Numbered from the stretch's first letter, positions 27,245 to 36,128 are shown. The stretch: 64,000 nt of DNA from Croceivirga sp. (GCA_028284665.1 JANQRG010000046.1:186001-250000), one strand, 5' to 3'. Notes: generated by a model not told the origin, from the sequence alone. Translations and numbers: made by a program.

Positions 27245-28201
27245 ATGGATTTTACGAACCCGCTGGTATATGGGGTACCGGTCTTTATTGCTTTTATCTT
27301 GGTAGAACTGACCTACAGCAAAGCACATGGAGATGACCACATATATCACTGGAAGGACTTGTTTGCCAGTGGCTTCATGGGCATAGGTTCTGCAATTTTG
27401 GGACCGCTCATAAAGGTAGCGTTTGCCATAGCCCTTTTTGAAGGGGTCTATGAACTATGCAATCCTTACGTTGACGGGGTCAGGAAAAATATATTGGGAT
27501 ATACTTCCTTCAGTTATGCCTGGTACGTTTGGCTTCTTTGTCAGTTGGCGGACGATTTCACCTATTATTGGTTTCATCGGGCGAATCATGAGATTCGGTT
27601 TTTGTGGGCTGCGCATATCGTACACCATTCCTCGGATAATTATAATTTAGGGACTGCAGTTCGAAATGGATGGTTTACCATACTCTATAAACCCCTGTTT
27701 TACATGTGGATGCCGGCGATAGGGTTTCCACCTGAAATGGTTTTAGTCTGTTTAGGTATCGAAGCACTATGGCAATTTCAGTTACACTCGCAATATGTGC
27801 CAAAACTAGGATGGTTGGAAAAAATACTGAATTCCCATACGATGCACCAAGTCCATCACGCTCAAAATGTGGAGTACCTGGACAAAAACCATGGAGGATT
27901 TTTAAACATTTTTGATAAACTATTCGGTACCTGGAAGGAATTTGATGAGAACATAGCGGTAAAGTATGGTGTGATTCACGCTCCAAATTCCTATAACCCT
28001 GCCGTAATTCTCACCCATGAGTACAAGGACATTTGGAAGGACGTGAAAAAGTCGGATAAGCTATACCATAAGTTGATGTATATCTTTGGGCCTCCGGGAT
28101 GGAGCCATGACGGCAGTACACTCACGGTTAAGCAGCAACAAGCCCTTCAGAAACAACAACAACGTACGGAGCCGGGAATAGTCTATCAACGGCCCAACTA
28201 A
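27245..28201 (+). CDS. sterol desaturase / fatty acid hydroxylase family membrane protein
   Basis: A 318-residue membrane di-iron protein. The His clusters of the family are present: HRANHE, HIVHHSS and HQVHHAQN with a nearby His in HTM. Four or so helices surround them. Family members hydroxylate or desaturate sterols, carotenoids or fatty acids; bacterial ones often act on ornithine lipids or alkylglycerols. The C-terminus is Gln-rich (KQQQALQKQQQ). It ends two bases from the convergent terC stop. Confidence 0.85.
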   Translation: MDFTNPLVYGVPVFIAFILVELTYSKAHGDDHIYHWKDLFASGFMGIGSAILGPLIKVAFAIALFEGVYELCNPYVDGVRKNILGYTSFSYAWYVWLLCQLADDFTYYWFHRANHEIRFLWAAHIVHHSSDNYNLGTAVRNGWFTILYKPLFYMWMPAIGFPPEMVLVCLGIEALWQFQLHSQYVPKLGWLEKILNSHTMHQVHHAQNVEYLDKNHGGFLNIFDKLFGTWKEFDENIAVKYGVIHAPNSYNPAVILTHEYKDIWKDVKKSDKLYHKLMYIFGPPGWSHDGSTLTVKQQQALQKQQQRTEPGIVYQRPN

Positions 28202-28203
28202 AC

Positions 28204-29025
28204 TTATTCTTCGAGGACCTCTTCTGTGGCCGCTCTTCTTTTTCGATTCCGCATCATGCGCATATCGAAAAACTCTACCATCAAAGAGAAGGCAATTGCA
28301 AAATATAAATACCCTTTTGGGATAGATCCCACCTCATTATCAAAGACCACTAAATGCGACAGATGCGCTGCTTCTGCGATCAGCATAAACCCAATTAGGA
28401 TTAAGAAGGAAAGCCCTAGCACCTGGATAGAGGGATGGCGATTCACAAATTCCCCCACAGGGTTGGCGAAAAGCAACATTATGATTACCGAAGCCACCAC
28501 CGCAATGATCATAAGGATCAGGGCATCATTGGGATTAGACGAAATGCCGTTGGTCATCCCTATGGCGGTAAGAATAGAATCAAAGGAAAAAACAATATTG
28601 ATTACGGTGATTTGCACAATAGCATTGGTTAATGAAGTAGATCGGGCCTTTTTTACTTCGCGTTCATCATGCCCGCGATCTTCAATTTTCTCGTGAATTT
28701 CTTTGGTGCTTTTATACAAAAGGAATAATCCGCCTAAAAACAGGATCAATGCCTGCCAACTAATTCCACCATGGATCCAGGACTCGCTAAGTACCAGGAA
28801 GGGTTTTTTAAGCGATGTGAGCCACGTAATTCCAAAAAGCAAGAGGATGCGCATACCCATAGCCAGCACCAAACCGATATTGGTTGCTTTTCTTCGATCT
28901 TTCGGTTCCAGCTTGCCCGCTGCAATGGTGATGAAAATAATGTTGTCTATACCGAGAATGATCTCCAGAAAGGTCAGGGTAAGCAATGCCATCCAGGCAT
29001 CCGGGCTGGTAAAGATTTCAAACAT
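28204..29025 (-). CDS. TerC family membrane protein
   Basis: A 273-residue protein with about seven helices and the TerC signatures LTFLEIILGIDNIIFI near the N-terminus and VFSFDSILTAIGM in the middle, both with membrane-embedded acidic residues that may bind divalent metals. TerC-family proteins have been linked to manganese export and to metalation of secreted proteins, and historically to tellurite resistance. It begins two bases before the stop of the upstream lipoprotein gene, so those two may be cotranscribed. Confidence 0.9.
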   Translation of the reverse strand: MFEIFTSPDAWMALLTLTFLEIILGIDNIIFITIAAGKLEPKDRRKATNIGLVLAMGMRILLLFGITWLTSLKKPFLVLSESWIHGGISWQALILFLGGLFLLYKSTKEIHEKIEDRGHDEREVKKARSTSLTNAIVQITVINIVFSFDSILTAIGMTNGISSNPNDALILMIIAVVASVIIMLLFANPVGEFVNRHPSIQVLGLSFLILIGFMLIAEAAHLSHLVVFDNEVGSIPKGYLYFAIAFSLMVEFFDMRMMRNRKRRAATEEVLEE

Positions 29026-29027
29026 GG

Positions 29028-29414
29028 TTAGTGTTGTTTATAAGCGGTTGCTTGTAGTTTTTTTGCCGAACCAACGGCGTTGAATTCAAATGTATAAGAA
29101 CTATCCGTAGTGGTCAAAATTTTTATGTGTATCGATTTCTCCTCCGCCCGATTTTTGGGATGAAGTTTTTTCAAAATATACTCACAATCATTTATCCAAC
29201 GCACTGTAGAAGTGTCTTGAGCACCTCGAAAAGATTCAATTTCAAGGGAGTCGCTTCGTACAAAAGTGGTTTCAAGACTATCTCCATCTAAAACCGTGTA
29301 AGAGACGAATGTTCCGGTTGTATAGTCTTTACAGTTGCGTTCGGGAATGCTAAGGCAAGAAGCGATGGTGAGCACCATCATCAGTAGTGCCAATCGGGCT
29401 AAGATAGTATTCAT
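29028..29414 (-). CDS. small lipoprotein (family often mislabelled 'DNA topoisomerase IV')
   Basis: A 128-residue lipoprotein: signal MNTILARLALLMMVLTIASC with lipobox IASC at Cys20, then a small beta-rich domain with NCKDYTTGTF and WINDCEY, whose two Cys may form a disulfide. As I remember, orthologs in flavobacteria carry the label 'DNA topoisomerase IV', probably by propagation from a neighbouring parC; nothing here resembles a topoisomerase. Function unknown. It has a TATTTTTG element directly before its ATG and lies between terC and an XRE regulator. Confidence 0.72.
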   Translation of the reverse strand: MNTILARLALLMMVLTIASCLSIPERNCKDYTTGTFVSYTVLDGDSLETTFVRSDSLEIESFRGAQDTSTVRWINDCEYILKKLHPKNRAEEKSIHIKILTTTDSSYTFEFNAVGSAKKLQATAYKQH

Positions 29415-29418
29415 AGCG

Positions 29419-29426
29419 CAAAAATA
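29419..29426 (-). promoter_or_regulatory. candidate -7 element (TATTTTTG) of the small lipoprotein
   Basis: Minus-strand TATTTTTG ends four bases before the ATG at 29414, implying a leaderless or nearly leaderless transcript. No -33 TTG at 19-21 bases. Confidence 0.35.
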
Positions 29427-29429
29427 ATC

Positions 29430-29816
29430 CTATTTTTCGGGGTCGTAGGATTGAAAAGTACCGTCCTTATAAAACAGCACCACCTTTACCACCTCTTTTC
29501 CCTGATCTGGTTTTGGTTCCTTTACATTTTTTGAGGGCGAGGGCTTTTCTATTCTCTCCTGTGCGTCAAAAAGCGGTGTTACGGAAGAGGGTAGGGTTGT
29601 AGCAGGATCAGCAGGAAACGTTCCTTCACCATGTAGCAGCCAATAGAGATTCACTTCAGGGTATTTCCGAACCAACTTCATTACAAAATCCAAACTCGGT
29701 TTGTTTCTTCCCGAGAGCAAATGGGAAATGCTGGAACGGGGAACACCAAGGTTATCTGCAAAGCCAGAAGGGCTCAGCTGATAATGGTTGAGGATGATTT
29801 TTATTCGTTCAAGCAT
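29430..29816 (-). CDS. XRE-family HTH regulator
   Basis: A 128-residue regulator: an N-terminal lambda-repressor-type HTH (about 8-55, with GFADNLGVPRSSISHLLSGRN) followed by VNLYWLLHGEGTF, then a charged linker and a short C-terminal beta segment (VVLFYKDGTFQSY). The NLYWLLxGEG turn is shared with the regulator at 39389-39772, so both belong to one flavobacterial repressor type. It probably autoregulates: a perfect 8+2+8 palindrome sits between its -7 element and the ATG. Targets unknown. Confidence 0.82.
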   Translation of the reverse strand: MLERIKIILNHYQLSPSGFADNLGVPRSSISHLLSGRNKPSLDFVMKLVRKYPEVNLYWLLHGEGTFPADPATTLPSSVTPLFDAQERIEKPSPSKNVKEPKPDQGKEVVKVVLFYKDGTFQSYDPEK

Positions 29817-29819
29817 ACG

Positions 29820-29837
29820 AATTTACATGTGTAAATT
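29820..29837. promoter_or_regulatory. probable autoregulatory operator palindrome
   Basis: AATTTACA-TG-TGTAAATT is a perfect inverted repeat lying directly between the -7 element (29839-29846) and the ATG (29816) of the XRE gene, where a bound repressor would cover the start site. Confidence 0.55.
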
Positions 29838-29838
29838 A

Positions 29839-29869
29839 CAAAAGTAAAATTATGAAAAATATACATCAA
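29839..29869 (-). promoter_or_regulatory. promoter of the XRE regulator
   Basis: Minus strand: TTG (29867-29869), 20-base spacer, TACTTTTG (29839-29846). Spacing and both boxes match the Bacteroidetes consensus. The operator palindrome follows immediately. Confidence 0.6.
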
Positions 29870-30185
29870 ATGACAGGAGTACAGTTCAAGAAATATAAAA
29901 TTTATTATTTAGGTAAGATACGTTAATTAACTGATAATAAAGTAATAAATCATATAATAAAGAGAATATTAGAATTCAAACAAATACTGTTTGGGTTTGT
30001 GAATCATCCCGGTAAAATATCCAAATGGAGTGTTCACAAATATGAATTTACTTTTGTAAATAAATTGATTTCCCTGTACGCTATATGATTACATTGCATT
30101 CTTTTCTTGAAGTATTTTTAAAAAAATGTCCAAATAATTACATTTTATTTCTTAATTCCTTAATTTTACTGCTAAATTTATTGGT
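29870..30185 (+). other. A+T-rich divergent intergenic region upstream of the Lrp gene
   Basis: No ORF of note. The spacer holds TTTACTTTTGTAAA at 30047-30060, which combines a TAnnTTTG -7 element (30049-30056) with an inverted repeat TTTAC/GTAAA and echoes the core of the XRE promoter. It may be the start of a 125-base leader for the Lrp gene or a second operator. No perfect -7 element is found closer to the Lrp ATG. Confidence 0.4.
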
Positions 30186-30665
30186 ATGAGCAAAGTGAAA
30201 CTGGATGAAATTGACCATCAGATACTTGATATGCTAATTGACAATACCCGAACCCCTTTCACGGATATTGCGAAAAAGCTTTTAATTTCTGCGGGGACCG
30301 TTCATGTACGTGTCAAAAAAATGGAAGAAGCTGGTATTATTAAAGGGTCTTCTTTAACCTTGGATTATGTTAAACTGGGGTATTCCTTTATTGCCTATGT
30401 GGGTATATTTTTGGAAAAGACCCACCAGACCAAATTTGTGTTAGAGCGGCTTACTCAGATTCCTTATGTTACCGTAGCTCATATTACCACCGGGAAATTC
30501 AATATTTTCTGTAAGATTCGCGCAAGGGATACTACACATGCGAAGAACATCATTTTTAAAATTGATGATATAGACGGTATTAGCAGGACCGAAACCATGA
30601 TTTCCCTTGAAGAAAGCATCAATGACAAAAAGCGACTGATGCACACCATCTTCAATGAATTGTAG
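30186..30665 (+). CDS. Lrp/AsnC family transcriptional regulator
   Basis: A 159-residue regulator with the N-terminal winged HTH (IDHQILDMLIDNTRTPFTDI, then SAGTVHVRVKKMEEAGII) and the C-terminal RAM/AsnC ligand-binding domain (about 65-145). Such proteins form octamers that sense amino acids. The gene is followed 11 bases later by a DinB-like gene. The ligand and targets cannot be read from sequence. Confidence 0.92.
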   Translation: MSKVKLDEIDHQILDMLIDNTRTPFTDIAKKLLISAGTVHVRVKKMEEAGIIKGSSLTLDYVKLGYSFIAYVGIFLEKTHQTKFVLERLTQIPYVTVAHITTGKFNIFCKIRARDTTHAKNIIFKIDDIDGISRTETMISLEESINDKKRLMHTIFNEL

Positions 30666-30676
30666 AAATTCGTATT

Positions 30677-31195
30677 ATGAAACTATCCGTCCTGGACAGT
30701 TCAGAATACCATGAATATTACGCTCCTTACCTCAAAGTTTTAGGGGAGGCTGATCTTTTACCGGCCCTGGAAAAAGGACGGGAAGAGCTGTTATTCGTAC
30801 TTCAAGCTGTCCCCGAGAACAAACTAACGTATTCCTATGCTAAAGGAAAGTGGACAGTTGCCGAATTGATCATGCACCTCATGGATGCTGAAAGAGTGTT
30901 TCAGTACCGGGCATTGCGGTTTGCAAGGGGAGATACTACCGAGCTTCCGGGCTTTGATCAGGACAGTTATGTACCGCAGTCAGGAGCTTCCGGTCGGACC
31001 AGGGAACAATTGATGACGGAATTCGAAGCAATTCGCGGGTCAACGATCAGCTTATTCCGCTCGTTTAATGAAGAATTGCTTTTGCGGGTAGGGGTGGCCA
31101 GTAGAGCCAAAATGAGTGTACGTGCGCTGGGTTTTGTGATCAGCGGCCACCAGGCACATCATTTGAAAATACTTCAGGAAAGGTATTTGTCGTAA
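30677..31195 (+). CDS. DinB-like four-helix protein
   Basis: A 172-residue DinB/YfiT-type four-helix protein. The metal-binding His set is visible: His67 in LIMHLMDAER and the SGHQAHH cluster near the C-terminus. Family members are metal-dependent thiol transferases or hydrolases of uncertain substrate. It is probably cotranscribed with the Lrp regulator. Another DinB-like protein is at 61409-61927 but belongs to a different subgroup. Confidence 0.85.
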   Translation: MKLSVLDSSEYHEYYAPYLKVLGEADLLPALEKGREELLFVLQAVPENKLTYSYAKGKWTVAELIMHLMDAERVFQYRALRFARGDTTELPGFDQDSYVPQSGASGRTREQLMTEFEAIRGSTISLFRSFNEELLLRVGVASRAKMSVRALGFVISGHQAHHLKILQERYLS

Positions 31196-31200
31196 TGGCC

Positions 31201-31533
31201 TTAAGAAAAATCTTCACTTTCGGAATCTAACTCGGCGTCTCCTTCAAAATCGGCATTGAGCACCTCGTTATTGTGGGTTTCATTTTCCTGAGGGCTTTGT
31301 AATTCCCGTTCGATGGTTTCATCAAAGTTGGCGATGAAATTCGAGAGGCTCTTACTAATCTTTACCAGATACACGGTATCCTCAGTTTTAACTTCTACGG
31401 CTTCAACCACTTCTCCGTTAGGCTTTTTTAGTACTATGACATCGTCGTCGCCATATCCATGCGGATAGAGGTCAATTAATAAAGCTGCAACATGATGGTC
31501 AAGTTTCTTGTAATCGATAATAATTCGTCTCAT
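31201..31533 (-). CDS. hypothetical acidic-tailed protein
   Basis: A 110-residue protein with no signal or helix. Residues 1-70 look folded (MRRIIIDYKKLDHHVAALLI, then PHGYGDDDVIVLK), followed by an acidic low-complexity tail (EGDAELDSESEDFS). I recall similar conserved proteins in flavobacteria, with no assigned function. It is convergent with the DinB gene (5 bases) and lies downstream of aroB. Confidence 0.65.
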   Translation of the reverse strand: MRRIIIDYKKLDHHVAALLIDLYPHGYGDDDVIVLKKPNGEVVEAVEVKTEDTVYLVKISKSLSNFIANFDETIERELQSPQENETHNNEVLNADFEGDAELDSESEDFS

Positions 31534-31628
31534 AGCAGGTCTGTCAGGTTTGTTGTACCTAAACTATGAAAAAATGCCGCGATTGATCCCAAAGAGTTGT
31601 CAATCCGTTTTTTTAGTATATGTAACGC

Positions 31629-32684
31629 TTATTCCTTGTAGTATTTGAAGGCTTCGTGAAATAATTGAGGGGGTACTTGTATATCGGTAGCAGCGTTCCC
31701 TATGGTGTTAAGAAGCACAAAGTTAATATTGCCATGCGTATTTTTTTTGTCGTGCTTTAACAGGTCAACAATAATCTCCTCATCTTGTGCGGAGATTGAC
31801 GTTTTACTGAAATGCGTTAAAAACACCCGCTTTATCTCGTCCAGTTCCACTTTGGAAAGTCCGGTAAGTTGATGGGACAGATAGCCTTCAAGTACCATTC
31901 CAATGGCGATCGCTTCCCCATGTAACAATGCCGAGCGTTTCGGGGCTTTTAGAAAGTAAGATTCAATAGCATGCCCTAGCGTATGACCAAAATTCAAAGT
32001 CTTTCGGATACCCGTTTCAAAGGGGTCCTGGCTTACCACCTCACTTTTCAGCTGGATAGACCTTTTAATATGGGCAGCAGTAGTGAAGTCAGTGCCTCCG
32101 GCCAGGCGGTTCCAATAGGAATGATCCCGAATTAAACCATGCTTCAGCATTTCCGCAAAACCACTTATGACCTGGCGTTGGTCTAAGGTTTCCAGAAATT
32201 TAGGAAAGGCCAAGATCATCTTCGGTTGTACAATTACTCCGACCTGGTTTTTAAGGGCCCCCAGATCCACTCCGGTTTTCCCGCCAATCGCAGCGTCCAC
32301 CATAGCTAATAGCGTAGTGGGGATATTAATAAAATCAATACCTCTTTTGAAGGTGCTCGCCGCAAAGCCCCCCAGATCCGTAACCACACCACCTCCCAAA
32401 TTAAGAAGCAGGCTTTTACGATCGCACCCCAATTCCGATAAGGTTTGCCAAACAGGTACACAAGCTGATATCGTCTTAAATTGCTCCCCCGCTTTTATGG
32501 TTATTACCCCATCGGGTTGCATCGGCACCAATTGCGTAAACACCGGTAAACAGTGGGTTTTTGTATTTTCATCAACCAAAAGCACCACCTTGGAGTAACG
32601 GTGTTGTGCTAGTGTTTGCTGTAATGCCGCACTGGCCACGTCATCAAAATGTACTTCATTTTCCGTTGTAACTACAGATTCCAT
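31629..32684 (-). CDS. aroB: 3-dehydroquinate synthase
   Basis: A 351-residue NAD- and zinc-dependent enzyme that turns DAHP into 3-dehydroquinate, step two of the shikimate pathway. Motifs: GGGVVTDLGGFAAS, IPTTLLAMVDAAIGGKTGVD, and the zinc ligands in HTLGHAIE and HGEAIAIGM. The ATG at 32684 (MESVVTTENE) fits the family length; an in-frame start at 32813 would run into the divergent proline dehydrogenase gene. Confidence 0.93.
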   Translation of the reverse strand: MESVVTTENEVHFDDVASAALQQTLAQHRYSKVVLLVDENTKTHCLPVFTQLVPMQPDGVITIKAGEQFKTISACVPVWQTLSELGCDRKSLLLNLGGGVVTDLGGFAASTFKRGIDFINIPTTLLAMVDAAIGGKTGVDLGALKNQVGVIVQPKMILAFPKFLETLDQRQVISGFAEMLKHGLIRDHSYWNRLAGGTDFTTAAHIKRSIQLKSEVVSQDPFETGIRKTLNFGHTLGHAIESYFLKAPKRSALLHGEAIAIGMVLEGYLSHQLTGLSKVELDEIKRVFLTHFSKTSISAQDEEIIVDLLKHDKKNTHGNINFVLLNTIGNAATDIQVPPQLFHEAFKYYKE

Positions 32685-32744
32685 AGCGATAAATCTCAGC
32701 CAAAGAAAACTATATTTTGAAAAAAAGAATATTTTAGGAGCACT

Positions 32745-32752
32745 TATCTTTG
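32745..32752 (+). promoter_or_regulatory. candidate -7 element (TATCTTTG) of proline dehydrogenase
   Basis: A perfect TAnnTTTG, 22 bases before the ATG at 32775. The nearest TTG (32717-32719) is 25 bases upstream, slightly far. Confidence 0.4.
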
Positions 32753-32774
32753 TTTCGTTGAAAATTTGACAAAT

Positions 32775-33941
32775 ATGAATCGAATTTTTGAGGATACGGC
32801 AACAGCCTTTCAATTAAAGAGCGACTCCGAGTTGGAAAGAGCTTATTTTTTGTTTCGGTTAATTGCCAACGAACCTCTAGTGCGTATTGGGACCGCAGTA
32901 ACCAATTTTGCTATTAACGCACATTTACCTGTGGAAGGACTTATCCGGGCAACCGTCTTTGATCATTTCTGTGGCGGGGTCAATGAATCGGATTGCCTAC
33001 CGATGATTGATAAAATGTATGAAAAAGCTGTATGCTCCATTTTAGACTATTCGGTTGAAGGCAAAGAAGAAGAGCAACAATTTGATTTTGCTGTGGAAAA
33101 GGTGCTGCATGTGTTGGATTTTGTGAAAGAGAAGGCTGCGATTCCTTTTGCCGTATTCAAGCCCACGGCCTTTGGTCGAATAGCGCTTTACGAAAAAGTA
33201 GGGAGGGGAGAAGAACTGGACAAGGAGAAGGAAATGGAATGGGAGAAGGTAATTGCCCGTTACCATAAGGTGTGTCAAAAAGCACATGAATTGAATGTAG
33301 CCTTGCTGATCGATGCCGAAGAAAGCTGGATGCAGGATGCCGCAGATGCCCTGGCCTGGCAAATGATGAAAACCTATAACAAAGACAGGGCCATCGTTTT
33401 TAATACCGCACAAATGTATCGGTGGGATCGCCTGACGTATCTGGAAGGGCTACATATTAAGGCGCTAGAAGCAGGAGTGAAAGTTGGGATCAAAGTCGTC
33501 CGCGGGGCCTATATGGAAAAGGAAAATGATCGTGCAGAATCCAAAGGGTATAAAAGCCCTATTTGTGTATCCAAAAAGGATACGGACACCAACTTTAATG
33601 CTGCGGTTGCTTTTATGGTGGAAAATTTAACCGTCTTTGAAATTTTTTCAGGTACACATAACGAGGAGAGTTCGTATAAGCTTGTAGAACTCATGGCCCA
33701 AAATGGTATCCCTTCCGATGATACCCGGATTTGGTTTGGTCAGCTCTATGGGATGAGTGATCACATTAGTTACAACCTCGCAGCCAGAAAGTATAATGTA
33801 GCAAAATATGTGCCTTATGGGCCCGTACGCGATGTGATGCCCTATCTCATACGGCGGGCTGAGGAAAACACCTCGGTGACCGGGCAGACCTCACGGGAAC
33901 TGGAGCTTTTGAAAAAAGAAAGGGTGAGAAGGAAGCTATAA
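32775..33941 (+). CDS. proline dehydrogenase
   Basis: A 388-residue monofunctional FAD-dependent proline dehydrogenase (PutA N-terminal-type TIM barrel) that oxidises proline to pyrroline-5-carboxylate. Motifs include LLIDAEESWMQDA, VKVVRGAYMEKE, GTHNEESS and the C-terminal YGPVRDVMPYLIRRAEEN that contacts flavin and substrate. The P5C dehydrogenase is not in this window. The ATG at 32775 is used, not the TTG at 32766. Confidence 0.92.
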   Translation: MNRIFEDTATAFQLKSDSELERAYFLFRLIANEPLVRIGTAVTNFAINAHLPVEGLIRATVFDHFCGGVNESDCLPMIDKMYEKAVCSILDYSVEGKEEEQQFDFAVEKVLHVLDFVKEKAAIPFAVFKPTAFGRIALYEKVGRGEELDKEKEMEWEKVIARYHKVCQKAHELNVALLIDAEESWMQDAADALAWQMMKTYNKDRAIVFNTAQMYRWDRLTYLEGLHIKALEAGVKVGIKVVRGAYMEKENDRAESKGYKSPICVSKKDTDTNFNAAVAFMVENLTVFEIFSGTHNEESSYKLVELMAQNGIPSDDTRIWFGQLYGMSDHISYNLAARKYNVAKYVPYGPVRDVMPYLIRRAEENTSVTGQTSRELELLKKERVRRKL

Positions 33942-33949
33942 GCTAAGGT

Positions 33950-34315
33950 CTACTCCAACGATTTTACCAGGACCGTGGATTCGCAATTATCCAGGGTAAT
34001 TACCCTTCCCTGGTCATTGCGGACAGTATAGGTAGGACAGGGTTTTGCTTTAGTATCGCTTTGACCAAAATCCACGTCACCTCCGGTAAAAAAGGAATGC
34101 CAAAGTACGGAGTCCCGGGCAAAACGGTTTTCCAGACCTTCGGCATAAGTGATCGGTTTGGCCCTAAGGTCTTTCAACACCCGGCAGTTCGGGAAGTAGC
34201 AGAATTCAACGCCTTTTTCTCCTGCTTTTTTTTGCACAAAGAAGACCAAAAACACGATGCCGATAGACAGCCCGACCAGGTACCATCCCAATCGCCGTAA
34301 AAAACCGGTTCCCAT
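33950..34315 (-). CDS. hypothetical single-helix protein (DUF4258-like)
   Basis: A 121-residue protein with one N-terminal helix (LGWYLVGLSIGIVFLVFFV), then a soluble part with CYFPNCRVLKDLRAK, VDFGQSDTKAKPCPTY and a final NCES. I remember homologs annotated DUF4258 next to alanine dehydrogenase in flavobacteria. Three Cys in the exported part may form disulfides. Its ATG overlaps the ald stop (TAATG), so it is translationally coupled to ald. Confidence 0.68.
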   Translation of the reverse strand: MGTGFLRRLGWYLVGLSIGIVFLVFFVQKKAGEKGVEFCYFPNCRVLKDLRAKPITYAEGLENRFARDSVLWHSFFTGGDVDFGQSDTKAKPCPTYTVRNDQGRVITLDNCESTVLVKSLE

Positions 34316-35514
34316 TAAAAGATCAAGAAATTAATATCGTTATAGGACAGGCCAAACCAGTCACCCACGGACTTGTTGGTCAGTATACCGTGATACATAT
34401 ACAATCCGTTACGTAAGCCTTTGTCAAACCGCAGTGCGTTTTCCAATCCGCCATCCTCGCCAATTTTTAATAAATAGGGGGTAAAGATATTACTAATGGA
34501 AATGGAAGAAGTCCTCGGATACCGGGAAGGGATGTTGGGCACTCCATAATGAATGACCCCATATTTTTCCACGGTAGGGTTTTCGTGATCCGTGACTTCC
34601 GAGCTCTCAAAACACCCGCCCATATCGATACTGACATCGATGATCACAGCGCCTTTTTTCATGTTTTCCACCATGCTGGTAGACACTACAACGGGGGAAC
34701 GATCCTTTCCACGCGTAGCGCCAATAGCAACATCACAGCGCTTCAACGCTTTTAGGAGGTTTTTGGGTTGAATGGTGGAAGTATATACCGTCTGATTCAG
34801 GTTGGTTTGGATATTCCGGAGTTTGGTGATGGAATTATCAAAGATCTTGATGTTCGCCCCCAGGCCTAAAGCAGAACGCGCGGCAAATTGGCCTACGGTA
34901 CCTGCCCCGATGATGACCACTTCCACGGGTGGTACCCCGCTGATATTGCCGAACATCAAACCGTTGCCCTGCTTAACGGAGGCCATCAGTTCCGCAGCCA
35001 CCAGGATAGAAGAGATCCCGGCAATCTCACTCAGGGACCGAACAGCCGGATACTTTCCATCCTCATCCCGGATATACTCAAAGGCAATAGCGGTAATGCG
35101 TTTTTTGGCGAGCTGCTCAAAATATTTTTTGGATTGGGTTTTGATCTGCAAGGCGGAGATCACAATCGCCTGCGGATTCATCAGCTCGATTTCCGAAAGG
35201 GTAGGGGGTTCCACTTTTAGGAGTAGGGGACAGGAAAAGACCTTTTTGGTGTCTTTGGTAATTTCGGCCCCGGCGTTCGTATAGTCCAGGTCGGTATAGC
35301 TTGCCGCTTCCCCGGCACCCGATTCGATAAGGACGCGATGCCCATGGGCCGTGATCGCATTCACGGCATCCGGGGTAAGGCAAATCCGTTTTTCCTGGTA
35401 TTGGTTTTCTTTCGGCAGGCCGATAAACAATTCCCCTTTTTGTTTCAGAACTTCCAGGGTCTCTTCCTGGGGTAGTAATTGTTGCCGGCTAAAGGGCGAG
35501 GCGGGTTGCTCCAT
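34315..35514 (-). CDS. ald: alanine dehydrogenase
   Basis: A 399-residue NAD-dependent enzyme that interconverts alanine with pyruvate and ammonia, related to the transhydrogenase alpha subunit. The substrate-binding N-terminus has GLPKENQYQEKRICLTP and AGEAASY, and the Rossmann loop is IIGAGTVGQFAARSA; VDVSIDMGGCFESS near residue 290 is typical. No membrane helices, so it is not PntA. It lies downstream of the membrane protein gene at 35542. Confidence 0.85.
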   Translation of the reverse strand: MEQPASPFSRQQLLPQEETLEVLKQKGELFIGLPKENQYQEKRICLTPDAVNAITAHGHRVLIESGAGEAASYTDLDYTNAGAEITKDTKKVFSCPLLLKVEPPTLSEIELMNPQAIVISALQIKTQSKKYFEQLAKKRITAIAFEYIRDEDGKYPAVRSLSEIAGISSILVAAELMASVKQGNGLMFGNISGVPPVEVVIIGAGTVGQFAARSALGLGANIKIFDNSITKLRNIQTNLNQTVYTSTIQPKNLLKALKRCDVAIGATRGKDRSPVVVSTSMVENMKKGAVIIDVSIDMGGCFESSEVTDHENPTVEKYGVIHYGVPNIPSRYPRTSSISISNIFTPYLLKIGEDGGLENALRFDKGLRNGLYMYHGILTNKSVGDWFGLSYNDINFLIF

Positions 35515-35541
35515 ACAGGTAAAGCTGACGATTCGTCAAAT

Positions 35542-36102
35542 TTACAGATTTTTTGCAAGGGTCTCTTTGCGCTGCTCCAGCTTTTCCCGCTCCTTACGCA
35601 GCTCTTCCTTTTCTTTTAAGACCTGTAGTTCGGTATCCATGGCTTCCAGATCAATCCCATGTACATGTTTGTCATAGAGTTTTAGACGGATAAAGTAGAC
35701 AAAAGGAATAACGACAACACAAATAGGTAATAACCACAAAAGATTGTCGCTATCTACAACGTCATCATTAGAAACGTATAATTCAAAAACCTGGAAAGCA
35801 TACATCAACACCGGGATCAAAATGATATGGTACCACCAATGCTTGCAGGTAAAAAACCAAATTAACATCAGGTATAAAGGGACGAATTTGCTTACAAAGA
35901 ACCAAGCATGAATATCGATTGAAACGAAACCGTTTTTCCCGATTTCAAACCACAGAAATTTTAGCGTCTCAACCGATTCGTCGTTAGGAAGGTATTCGTG
36001 ACTTTTAAAGATAAAGGGGGAAAGCAATATCATAAATGCCACAAAAGACTCAATAAAAATCCTTTTCCTTGCTGATTTATTTATCTGTATTTTTTTCCTC
36101 AC
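35542..36102 (-). CDS. four-helix membrane protein, single-unit relative of the island proteins
   Basis: A 186-residue membrane protein from a GTG start. About four helices (roughly 13-33, 60-82, 86-105, 118-138) are followed by a charged coiled-coil tail (DTELQVLKEKEELRKEREK). The motif CKHWWYHIILIPVLMYAFQV matches KWWRYALLVPILMAVFQI in the two larger proteins at 37241 and 38370, as do the following acidic loop and the DKHVHGID/RKTYDHVE-like segment. It thus corresponds to the C-terminal half of those proteins. No known family recognised. It is separated from the upstream small peptide gene by a terminator. Confidence 0.72.
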   Translation of the reverse strand: MRKKIQINKSARKRIFIESFVAFMILLSPFIFKSHEYLPNDESVETLKFLWFEIGKNGFVSIDIHAWFFVSKFVPLYLMLIWFFTCKHWWYHIILIPVLMYAFQVFELYVSNDDVVDSDNLLWLLPICVVVIPFVYFIRLKLYDKHVHGIDLEAMDTELQVLKEKEELRKEREKLEQRKETLAKNL

Positions 36103-36128
36103 CAGGAATCTACTTTCAAACAGAACGA

